A stretch of 13,592 nucleotides of DNA from DATEBA01 sp035288045 (GTDB lineage: Bacteria > Actinomycetota > UBA4738 > HRBIN12). The position numbers and the translations under genes are program-made. Below, one piece after another: positions 5,907 through 12,014 of this stretch (positions are counted from its first letter, which is position 1; every line of letters starts with the position of its first letter). Below the pieces are notes generated by a model. It searched no databases, was not told the origin of the DNA, and saw only the letters and a list, made by a program, of their open reading frames with translations. The stretch lies in the NCBI GenBank assembly GCA_035288045.1, contig DATEBA010000006.1, forward strand, positions 1 to 13,592, given 5' to 3'.

Positions 5907-6899
5907 CTACGCGGGCGCGGTCCAGACCCCGTGCGGCCCGGCACCGACTGGGATCCGGCCCACCCGGCGCTTGCGCTCCGCGTTGTACAGCACGAGCCGC
6001 GCGTTCCCGTGATCGGCGACGACCGCCCACCTGCCGGCGATCGCCACGTGGTGTGGCTCCCCGGGGAACCGCAGCGACCGCACGACCTTCACGCGCCTCA
6101 CGGACAGGACGTAAACCCGCTTCGCTCCGTGGTCGGTGATCCAGGCGAACCGTCCATCGTCGGTGAAAGCGAGGTGGTGAGCCTCGACGCCCAGGGAGAT
6201 GGTCTTCACTCGCCGGGCGCCGTCGAACACGTGCAGCTCGCCCTGCCAGTCGGTCACCCAGAGCCTGCCGTCGGGCGCGAACAGCAGGTCGTGCGGCGAC
6301 TGACCTGTGGACACGTACTTCATAACCTTCCGGCGATCGAGATCGACAACGGCCATCTCGTCGCGCCCCTCGAGCGTGACCCAGGCCCGTCCCCCCGGAG
6401 GGTTGATCGCCAGGTCGTGCGGGTCGGTGGTGAGAGGAACCCTGCCGAGCTTGCGACCGCGCACCGACACGAGATCGAGCCTCGCGGCGCGCTGGTTGGC
6501 GACAACGAACGTGCGGCCGGTCGCCTTGACGTCGTGCGGTCCCCCGCCGAGCCTCACGAACCGGATGCGATCGTCGCGAACGATGCCGATCCGGTCCGAG
6601 CCCCAAAGGCACACCGCGACCGTTCCGTCGTCGGCGACCGTTATGTTGTGAGGGCCGCCCGGAGTCCGGTAGCGCTCCAGCACCTCCCGGGCTCCGACGT
6701 CCACCAGCTTGACCTTGTCGGCCTTCTCGACGGCAACCCAGACGAGCGCCGTGGAGGAGGCGGCGGCGAGTGGCGAGGACGGCGAGACACCCGCAACCGG
6801 CGTGGCCGAGGCCCCCTCGGCCTCGGAGGTGGTGACGGCGGCCGACGCGCACCCGAGACCGAGCGCTAGCGCGGCAGCCGCGAGCCCGATCGCCCTCAC
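5907..6899 (-). CDS. Exported seven-repeat beta-propeller protein (YVTN/Vgb-like) with Pro-His motifs
   Basis: With GTG at 6899 the product is 330 residues: a short hydrophobic signal (VRAIGLAAAALALGLGC), a low-complexity Ala/Ser/Thr linker to about residue 50, and a propeller of seven repeats of about 40 residues. Each repeat carries a PH-x-[ILV] turn: His84, 122, 161, 203, 241 (as AHH), 283 and 323. Each is followed in most blades by a DG turn and a W-V-T or V-V-A-x strand. This resembles YncE/YVTN and virginiamycin-B-lyase-like propellers, but no enzymatic residues can be assigned, so no activity is claimed. Cys17 may be a lipoprotein site, but Gly at -3 is atypical; cleavage after ASA is an alternative. 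An ATG at 7034 with AAGGAGG 3 bases upstream would add 45 residues; their richer A/T third positions, a TTA codon and the buried signal argue for 6899, but 7034 is possible. Confidence 0.82.
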   Translation of the reverse strand: MRAIGLAAAALALGLGCASAAVTTSEAEGASATPVAGVSPSSPLAAASSTALVWVAVEKADKVKLVDVGAREVLERYRTPGGPHNITVADDGTVAVCLWGSDRIGIVRDDRIRFVRLGGGPHDVKATGRTFVVANQRAARLDLVSVRGRKLGRVPLTTDPHDLAINPPGGRAWVTLEGRDEMAVVDLDRRKVMKYVSTGQSPHDLLFAPDGRLWVTDWQGELHVFDGARRVKTISLGVEAHHLAFTDDGRFAWITDHGAKRVYVLSVRRVKVVRSLRFPGEPHHVAIAGRWAVVADHGNARLVLYNAERKRRVGRIPVGAGPHGVWTAPA

Positions 6900-6993
6900 G
6901 ACAAGCTGACCGGTCCCCAGGCCGGACGGTTCCACGCGAGGCGGGCTACGACGCCGAGAACGCTTACAGCCGCCTAAGGGCGTCTCGGTTTGC

Positions 6994-7029
6994 ACGCCTG
7001 TGGACGAGTTCACCGGGAGGACGCCTGTG
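6994..7029. repeat. Direct repeat pair ACGCCTGTG
   Basis: Two identical 9-base copies occur at 6994-7002 and 7021-7029, 27 bases from start to start (about 2.5 helical turns). They sit in the divergent intergenic region, just inside the alternative ATG of the propeller gene. They may be regulator sites, or a chance repeat. Confidence 0.35.
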
Positions 7030-7096
7030 CGCATGACCCTCCTTCGGTCGCGCGGCGATGATAAGGCCCTCCTCGACCGGCGGTCGCCGAAGGGAC

Positions 7097-7126
7097 TTGA
7101 CTCGGAAAGCGGCAGGTCAGTAGCCT
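7097..7126 (+). promoter_or_regulatory. Sigma-70-type promoter of the catabolic island
   Basis: TTGACT (7097-7102), an 18-base spacer, then TAGCCT (7121-7126). Transcription should start near 7133, leaving a leader of about 40 bases before the ATG at 7173, with GAGGAGG as ribosome binding site (7162-7168). This is the clearest promoter in the window and probably drives the dehydrogenase, DUF917, HyuA-like and SDR genes together. Confidence 0.6.
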
Positions 7127-7140
7127 CCGGACCTTACTCC

Positions 7141-7150
7141 TGAACGTTCA
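7141..7150. promoter_or_regulatory. Palindromic operator-like site TGAACGTTCA
   Basis: A perfect 10-bp palindrome lies about 8 bases downstream of the predicted transcription start and is followed by TTCAA, giving a TGAACGTTCATTCA context like that of many TetR-family operators. A repressor bound here would block the promoter at 7097-7126. No regulator gene is present in the window, so the cognate protein would be encoded elsewhere. Confidence 0.45.
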
Positions 7151-7172
7151 TTCAACGGCCCGAGGAGGCCCC

Positions 7173-8162
7173 ATGAGCGAACGACCGAACGTGCTGGTGA
7201 CGCGGCCGATCATGGACGAGCCCACGCGCGTCCTCCGAGAGCGCTGCGACGTCACGATCCACGAGAACGACTTCGGGATCCCCCGCGATGAGCTGCTCAC
7301 GATCGTGAAGGGCGCCGACGCCGTCATCACAATGCTCACGGAAAGGGTGGACGAAGAGCTCCTCGAAGCGGCCGGCCCGCAGTTAAAGATCGTCGCCAAC
7401 CATGCCGTCGGGTTCGACAACGTCGACCTCACGGCGTGCACCGCCGCCGGCGTGATGGCGTCGAACACGCCGGACGTGCTCACGGAGACGACCGCGGACA
7501 CCGCCTGGTCCCTCCTCATGACGGCGGCCCGGCGGATCGGCGAGGGAGAGCGCTTCCTTCGGGCGAGGAGGCGCTGGATCTGGGGACCCCTCATGATGCT
7601 CGGCCAGGACGTCCACCACAAAACGATCGGGATCGTCGGGTTCGGCCGGATCGGACAAGCCCTCGCTCGCCGGGCGAGCGGGTTCGGGATGAGGGTGATC
7701 TACCACGACGCCGTTGACCTCCCGAAGGACGTGACCGAGCCGCTCGGTGCGGAGCGCCGCGAGCTCGACGACCTGCTCGCCGAGGCCGACTTCATCTCGG
7801 TCCACGTGAACTTGACGCCGAAGACCCGCCACCTGTTCGGCGCGAAGCAGTTCCGGAAGATGAAGGACACCGCGATCCTCGTGAACACGTCGCGAGGACC
7901 CGTGATCGACGAGGAGGCCCTCGCCGGAGCTCTCGCAGCCGGCGAGATATTCGCCGCTGGCTTGGATGTCTTCGAGAACGAGCCGGAGGTGCACCCGGGG
8001 CTCCTCGAGCTGGAGAACGCCGTCGTGATCCCGCACCTAGGAAGCGCGACGGTGGACACCAGGAACGCGATGGGGATGCTCGCCGTGAAGAACGTGTTCG
8101 CCGCGCTAGACGGCACGCGCCCACCGACGCTCCTGAACCCGGAGATGCTCGCGGGGGCGTAG
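7173..8162 (+). CDS. D-2-hydroxyacid dehydrogenase (glyoxylate/hydroxypyruvate reductase-like)
   Basis: 329 residues, the normal length for the D-isomer-specific 2-hydroxyacid dehydrogenase family, which interconverts 2-oxo acids and D-2-hydroxy acids with NAD(P)H. The nucleotide-binding GFGRIG is at residues 156-161. The catalytic triad is Arg241 (VNTSRG), Glu270 (DVFENEP) and His288 (PHLGSAT), the same numbering as archaeal glyoxylate reductases. Asp179 at the end of the second Rossmann strand (YHDAVD) favours NAD(H) over NADP(H); this is inference. Residues 76-84 (NHAVGFDNV) match the substrate-loop region. It has a strong ribosome binding site, a promoter and an operator-like palindrome upstream, and is followed after 10 bp by the DUF917 gene, so it is probably the first gene of that operon. 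It may reduce or oxidise a 2-oxo/2-hydroxy acid made by the pathway. The precise substrate (glyoxylate, hydroxypyruvate or other) is not determinable. Confidence 0.92.
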   Translation: MSERPNVLVTRPIMDEPTRVLRERCDVTIHENDFGIPRDELLTIVKGADAVITMLTERVDEELLEAAGPQLKIVANHAVGFDNVDLTACTAAGVMASNTPDVLTETTADTAWSLLMTAARRIGEGERFLRARRRWIWGPLMMLGQDVHHKTIGIVGFGRIGQALARRASGFGMRVIYHDAVDLPKDVTEPLGAERRELDDLLAEADFISVHVNLTPKTRHLFGAKQFRKMKDTAILVNTSRGPVIDEEALAGALAAGEIFAAGLDVFENEPEVHPGLLELENAVVIPHLGSATVDTRNAMGMLAVKNVFAALDGTRPPTLLNPEMLAGA

Positions 8163-8172
8163 GCTCCGGCCC

Positions 8173-9264
8173 GTGCCCAGGTTCCAAAGGGTCGAAAGGC
8201 TCGACGCCTCGAACCTCCGAGCGTACGCGCGTGGCTGCGCGATCCTCGGCTCGGGCGGGGGCGGCGACGTCGGCACGTGCCTGCTGCAGGCGCTGCAAGC
8301 GGTCCAGGACTTCGGCTCCGTTCCGGTCGTCGGGCTCGAGGACCTGCCCGACGACGCGCTCGTCGTGCCGTGCGGCGCGATCGGCGCCCCGACCGTTTCC
8401 TTCGAGAAGTTTGAGTCGGGCGAAGAGGGAAGGGTGCTCGAGGAGGTCGTGGAGGAGCTGACCGGTGCGCGGGTCGCCGCGCTGATGGCCGGCGAGATCG
8501 GCGGCGGCAACGGCCTCGTTCCGGTGATGTGGGCGGCGCGCGCCGGCCTGCCGCTCGTCGACGCCGACGGCATGGGGCGCGCGTTCCCCGAGATGGACCA
8601 GGAGTCCTTCGAGCTCGCGGGCGTGTCGCCGTCTCCGGCCGTCCTCACCGACGAGCGCGGGAACGTCGTCATCCTGAAGCCGCTAACCGGGAAGTGGTTG
8701 GAGCGCTTAGCTCGAGACGTGACGGTCTCCTTCGGCGGCACGTCCTCAGGCGCCGACCACCTCATGAGCGCTGCCGAGGCACGCCGGGCATCTGTGATCG
8801 GATCCGTAGCGCGCGCGCTCGCGATCGGCCGGGCGGTGCGCGACACGACGGACCCAGTAGGCGCACTCGTGAGTGCGGCCGGCGCGGTGCCGCTCCTCGT
8901 GGGAAAGGTCGTCGACGTCGAGCGCACCACGGCCGGCGGCTTCGCCCGCGGCCACGCTACGGTCGACGGCACGGGCGCCGATGCCGGGCGCGTGCTGGGG
9001 ATCGACATCCAGAACGAGAACCTGGTCGCTACCGAGACCGCGCGCGGACGGGTCGTCGCCTCGGTCCCCGACCTCATCACGATCGTGGACGAGCAGACCG
9101 CGGACGCGATCCCCACGGAGCGGCTGCGCTACGGCCAGCGCGTCCGGGTGCTGGCGCTCCCCTGCGACCCCGTCTGGCGCACGCCTGAGGGGCTCCGTCT
9201 GGCGGGGCCGGGCGCGTTCGGCTACGGCCACGAGTACGTGCCGGTGGAGCCCCCACATGCGTGA
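8173..9264 (+). CDS. DUF917 family protein (S-Me-THD-type)
   Basis: 363 residues, the usual length of the DUF917 family, which Pfam, as far as I recall, now names S-Me-THD for S-methyl-thiohydantoin desulfurase. Hallmarks are the N-terminal glycine loop GCAILGSGGGGD (residues 21-32), GEIGGGNGLVP (107-117), VDADGMGRAFPEMDQ (129-143), and the C-terminal VLALPCDPVWRTPEGLRLAGPGAFGY (in parts, 327-351). The start is GTG at 8173, 10 bp after the dehydrogenase stop, with only a weak ribosome binding site, suggesting coupled translation. Its 3' end overlaps the HyuA-like gene by 8 bp, and these two families commonly occur as adjacent partners. Together they probably act on a cyclic amide or imide such as a hydantoin or thiohydantoin, but neither substrate nor reaction can be read here. 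No signal peptide is seen, so it should be cytosolic. Confidence 0.88.
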   Translation: MPRFQRVERLDASNLRAYARGCAILGSGGGGDVGTCLLQALQAVQDFGSVPVVGLEDLPDDALVVPCGAIGAPTVSFEKFESGEEGRVLEEVVEELTGARVAALMAGEIGGGNGLVPVMWAARAGLPLVDADGMGRAFPEMDQESFELAGVSPSPAVLTDERGNVVILKPLTGKWLERLARDVTVSFGGTSSGADHLMSAAEARRASVIGSVARALAIGRAVRDTTDPVGALVSAAGAVPLLVGKVVDVERTTAGGFARGHATVDGTGADAGRVLGIDIQNENLVATETARGRVVASVPDLITIVDEQTADAIPTERLRYGQRVRVLALPCDPVWRTPEGLRLAGPGAFGYGHEYVPVEPPHA

Positions 9265-10792
9265 CCTCCGGATCGGGATCGACGTTGGCGGCACGAACAC
9301 CGACGCCGTGCTCGTCGACGACGCCGGGGGCGTCGTTTCGAAGACGAAGGTGCCGACGACCCAAGACCCGAGCGAGGCGATCACCTCGGCGCTCACGGCG
9401 GTGCTCCCCGCTGAGACCGAGCGGGTGGCTCGCGTCGTGCTCGGCACGACCCACGCGGTGAACGCGATCCTCGAGCGCCGCGGCCTCCGCCGGGTGGCCG
9501 TCGTTCGAATCGGTGCGCCGGCGACGAGGAGCGTCCGCCCGCTCTTCGGCTGGCCCGAGGATCTCCGCTCGGCCGTGTCGGCCGGAGAGGCCGTCGTCCG
9601 AGGCGGAGTCGAGATCGACGGGCGGGATGTCGTGCCGCTGGACGCCGACGAGGTGGCCGCGTTCCTGCGCGGCGTTGGGGCAGGGGCAGAGGCAGTCGCG
9701 ATCACCGGCGTGTTCTCGCCGCTCGACCCCCGCCAGGAGTTGGCCGTCGCCCAGCTTGCGGCGGAGGCGCTGGGTCCCGTTCCCGTCTCGCTCGGCCACC
9801 GCATCGGCTCACTCGGCCTCCTCGAGCGCGAGAACGCGACCGTTCTGAACGCGGCGCTCGGAAGCGTGATCGGACAGGTGGTCTCCGGGCTGCAGGTAGC
9901 CATGGCCGACCACCGCCTGGCATGCCCTGCCTTCCTCGCGCAGAACGACGGCACCCCAATGGCCGTGGGGCTGGCTCGCGAGCTGCCGGTACTCACGATC
10001 GGCAGCGGCCCGGCCAACAGCGTGCGAGGCGCCGCCGCGCTCTCGAGACTCGACGAGGCAATCGTGGTGGACGTCGGCGGCACTTCGACCGACGTCGGCG
10101 TCCTCGCCCGAGGGTTCCCCAGGGAATCCACGGCTGGCGTCGAGATGGGTGGCGTCCGAACGAACTTCCGGATGCCTGACCTGGTCTCCATCGCGCTCGG
10201 CGGCGGCTCGATCGTCGGGTCCGACGGCTCCCCCGGTCCCCGCAGCGTCGGCGCGGCCCTGACCACGGACGCACTCGTGTTCGGCGGGGAGACGCCGACG
10301 CTCACCGACGCAGCGGTAGCCGCGGGACGAGCCGACCTCGGCGTGGCGGCACGCGTTGGCACGAGCCGGGCTCGGCTCCTCGAAGCGCTCCGCCGCGCGG
10401 AGGAAACGGTGGCCGACGCGATCGATCGCGCCAAGACCGCGCGCGGTGACTCGCCCGTGGTGCTGGTGGGCGGAGGAAGCGTGCTCCTTCCCGACGAGGT
10501 CCCCGGCGCGAGCTGCGTCCACCGTCCGGAGCACTTCGAGGTCGCGAACGCCATCGGCGCCGCGATCGCCCGAGCGGCAGGCGAGAGCGACCGGATCGTC
10601 GTCATCGAGCCGGGAGGCCGTGACGCAGCGCTCGAGGCCTGCACCGAGGACGCGCGCGACCGCGCGGTGGAGGCCGGCGCAGACCCCTCGTCGCTCGAGA
10701 CGGTTTGGCTCGAGGAGGTGCCGCTCGCGTACCTCGACGTCCCCGCCGTCCGAGTGAGGGTCAAGGTGGCCGGCCCACTGCGCGCCGACTAA
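9257..10792 (+). CDS. Short HyuA-type hydantoinase/oxoprolinase (ASKHA fold) protein
   Basis: 511 residues, shorter than the 650-700 of HyuA subunits of ATP-dependent hydantoinase or acetone carboxylase. It carries the ASKHA ATPase signatures: phosphate-1 DVGGTNTDAVLVD (residues 9-21), LGTTHAVNAILERR (62-75), phosphate-2 VDVGGTSTDVGVL (271-283), LGGGSIV (314-320), and an adenosine-type VLVGGGSVLLP (402-412). The family couples ATP hydrolysis to opening or activation of cyclic amides such as 5-oxoproline and hydantoins. No HyuB partner is present; instead the gene overlaps the DUF917 gene by 8 bp, so DUF917 may be the functional partner. ATG 9257 is preceded by GGAG at 6-7 bases, and GIDVGGT directly follows, which fixes the start. 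The C-terminal 80 residues (PGGRDAALEACTEDA...) match the usual end of this short subgroup. The substrate is unknown. Confidence 0.9.
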   Translation: MRDLRIGIDVGGTNTDAVLVDDAGGVVSKTKVPTTQDPSEAITSALTAVLPAETERVARVVLGTTHAVNAILERRGLRRVAVVRIGAPATRSVRPLFGWPEDLRSAVSAGEAVVRGGVEIDGRDVVPLDADEVAAFLRGVGAGAEAVAITGVFSPLDPRQELAVAQLAAEALGPVPVSLGHRIGSLGLLERENATVLNAALGSVIGQVVSGLQVAMADHRLACPAFLAQNDGTPMAVGLARELPVLTIGSGPANSVRGAAALSRLDEAIVVDVGGTSTDVGVLARGFPRESTAGVEMGGVRTNFRMPDLVSIALGGGSIVGSDGSPGPRSVGAALTTDALVFGGETPTLTDAAVAAGRADLGVAARVGTSRARLLEALRRAEETVADAIDRAKTARGDSPVVLVGGGSVLLPDEVPGASCVHRPEHFEVANAIGAAIARAAGESDRIVVIEPGGRDAALEACTEDARDRAVEAGADPSSLETVWLEEVPLAYLDVPAVRVRVKVAGPLRAD

Positions 10793-10821
10793 CCTTCGGG
10801 CGTCAACAGGAAGGAGCGGCG

Positions 10822-11595
10822 ATGCGGCTCGATGGGAAGGTCGCGCTAATCACCGGTGGCGCCAGCGGCATGGGGAAGGTAGCCTCGGCGCTCTTCGCCC
10901 GGGAGGGCGCGCGGGTCTTGCTCACCGACGTCGCCGACGACGCCGGCGAAGACGTGACAAAGGAGATCGCCGCGGCCGGCGGCGAGGCGGCCTACGCACA
11001 CGCCGACGTCTCAAGGGAGTCCGACGCGAGAGCCATGGTCGATGCCGCGGTACAGCGGTTCGGCAGGCTCGACGTCCTCTACAACAACGCCGGCGTGATG
11101 CTGGACGACGACGGCTCAGTCGACACGACCGACGAACGCATCTGGGACACGACGCTCGCGATCAACGTGAAGGGCGTCGCCTTCGGCTGCAAGTACGGGA
11201 TCCCCGCGATGATCGCGGGAGGCGGCGGCTCGATCATCAACGTCGCGTCGTTCGTCGCCTGGATGGGCGCGGCGACCTCGCAGACCGCCTATACGGCATC
11301 GAAGGGCGCCGTGCTCTCGATGACGCGCGAGATCGCGGTCGAGTACGCGCGCAAGGGGATCCGCTGCAACGCGCTCTGTCCCGGGCCGATCGACACGCCG
11401 CTCCTCGCCGAGCTTCTCTCAGACCCCGCCAGGCGCCAGCGGCGGTTCGTCCACATCCCGATGGGGCGGCTCGGCCGGGCGGAGGAGCTCGCCAAAGCCG
11501 CGCTGTTCCTCGCCTCGGACGACTCGAGCTTCATGACCGGTGCGTCGCTCATCGTGGACGGCGGCATCACCGCCGCATACGTCACGCCCGAGTAG
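10822..11595 (+). CDS. Short-chain dehydrogenase/reductase (classical SDR)
   Basis: 257 residues, typical for a classical SDR. The cofactor loop TGGASGMG is at residues 11-18, Asp36 after the second strand (LLTDVAD) indicates NAD(H), NNAG is at 88-91, and the catalytic set is Asn115, Ser143, Tyr157 and Lys161 (YTASK). PGPIDTP at 187-193 and DGGITAAY at 246-253 are standard SDR C-terminal features. It resembles FabG-like and sugar/alcohol dehydrogenases; substrate cannot be assigned. ATG 10822 has AAGGAG about 6-8 bases upstream. It follows the HyuA-like gene after 29 bp, so it is likely in the same operon and may oxidise a hydroxy intermediate. A strong hairpin begins 28 bp after the stop and may end or attenuate the transcript. 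Confidence 0.92.
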   Translation: MRLDGKVALITGGASGMGKVASALFAREGARVLLTDVADDAGEDVTKEIAAAGGEAAYAHADVSRESDARAMVDAAVQRFGRLDVLYNNAGVMLDDDGSVDTTDERIWDTTLAINVKGVAFGCKYGIPAMIAGGGGSIINVASFVAWMGAATSQTAYTASKGAVLSMTREIAVEYARKGIRCNALCPGPIDTPLLAELLSDPARRQRRFVHIPMGRLGRAEELAKAALFLASDDSSFMTGASLIVDGGITAAYVTPE

Positions 11596-11612
11596 GCCTC
11601 CTCCTTCGCCCG

Positions 11613-11924
11613 ATGCCGGAGTACGATCGCGCGGTGAGCGCGATCGTGGCCGTCGGCGTGCCGCACCGCCTCGGCGGGGGCCCATGGGATGCAACGCTTC
11701 TCATCGCCACCGTCGTTGCTCTCTTCGTCACCCACGTCCAGATCGGGATCAGGATGACGCCGGTCACGACCTCCTTCGCCGTCTTCGCCGGCATCGCGTG
11801 GACGTACACGGCGGACCAGTGGGGGGTCTCGTGGGCGCTGGCGTGCGCCGCGCTCGGGGCAGTGGTTGCGTCCGCGGTCCACCGCCGGGTGGAAGGCGGC
11901 CGAGGGCGGCTGCCGCCTGTTTGA
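11613..11924 (+). CDS. Small membrane protein of unknown function
   Basis: 103 residues, not recognised as a known family. Third codon positions are strongly G/C, as in neighbouring genes, and the hydrophobic pattern is regular, so it looks genuinely coding. Two to three membrane segments are visible, about residues 26-46 (DATLLIATVVALFVTHVQIGI) and 54-91 split around a WTYTADQWG loop. The C terminus is basic (HRRVEGGRGR) and probably cytosolic. No clear ribosome binding site precedes ATG 11613; an in-frame GTG at 11634 lies in the loop of a 10-bp hairpin and is an alternative start. It sits 17 bp after the SDR gene and 90 bp before an APC permease, in the same direction. It might be an accessory subunit of the permease or unrelated; no function is claimed. 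Confidence 0.6.
   Translation: MPEYDRAVSAIVAVGVPHRLGGGPWDATLLIATVVALFVTHVQIGIRMTPVTTSFAVFAGIAWTYTADQWGVSWALACAALGAVVASAVHRRVEGGRGRLPPV
11623..11647 (+). terminator. Perfect 10-bp hairpin downstream of the SDR gene
   Basis: ACGATCGCGC (11623-11632) and GCGCGATCGT (11638-11647) are exact reverse complements around the loop GGTGA. The stem starts 28 bp after the SDR stop. No T-run follows, so it would be a U-less terminator as seen in GC-rich bacteria, or a translational control element: it lies within the start of the small membrane-protein gene, and its loop holds the alternative GTG start (11634-11636). Confidence 0.5.
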
Positions 11925-11950
11925 CACGACGTCCGGTGGTGGTGCTCAAT
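11921..11950 (+). promoter_or_regulatory. Candidate promoter of the permease gene
   Basis: TTGACA (11921-11926) overlaps the TGA stop of the small membrane-protein gene and is followed after 18 bases by CTCAAT (11945-11950), a weak -10. Transcription would start near 11957. CGGTGGTG (11934-11941) and CACCACCG (11991-11998) are exact reverse complements. The first copy falls inside the promoter spacer and the second just before the GGAGG ribosome binding site, so the pair could be an operator, or a stem in a read-through transcript. Confidence 0.4.
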
Positions 11951-12014
11951 ACCGCCAGCCTGGAAAGCCGGTCGAACAGACTGGACGGGTCACCACCGAG
12001 GGGGGAGGTGTCAC

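Larger units (their letters stand above)
6900..7172. promoter_or_regulatory. Divergent intergenic/leader region between propeller and dehydrogenase genes
   Basis: This 273-bp stretch (138 bp if the propeller gene starts at 7034) separates two divergent genes. It holds a plus-strand promoter and palindrome, listed separately. On the minus strand it holds AAGGAGG followed by ATG at 7034, a TATCAT hexamer at 7063-7058 that could be a -10, two copies of ACGCCTGTG, and a bulged stem. The stem pairs GACGCC (6950-6955) with GGCGTC (6979-6984), extended by CTTA/TAAG. CCGAGA (6954-6959) can instead pair with TCTCGG (6983-6988), so two mutually exclusive stems are possible. No known riboswitch class was recognised. 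Confidence 0.4.

Noticed and set aside
5658..6869. 403-codon open frame on the plus strand across greA and the propeller gene
   Set aside because: It spans two recognised minus-strand genes and their gap, and its product has no coherent domain.
7041..7093. CCTTCGG/CCGAAGG inverted repeat, 39 bp apart
   Set aside because: Arms of 7 bases with a long spacer are expected by chance in such GC-rich sequence, and one arm is simply the ribosome binding site region of the alternative propeller start.
8746..10764. 672-codon open frame on the minus strand across the DUF917 and HyuA-like genes
   Set aside because: It lies antisense to two well-recognised genes, is Ser/Ala/Thr/Arg-rich without any family motif, and is the kind of long open frame that high third-position GC creates on the opposite strand.
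11951..12010. Possible riboswitch (glycine, guanidine or TPP type) before the permease gene
   Set aside because: Only a short CCAG-c-CTG/CAG-a-CTGG stem is visible, and none of the conserved core motifs of those classes was found; the predicted transcription start also leaves a leader too short for most classes.
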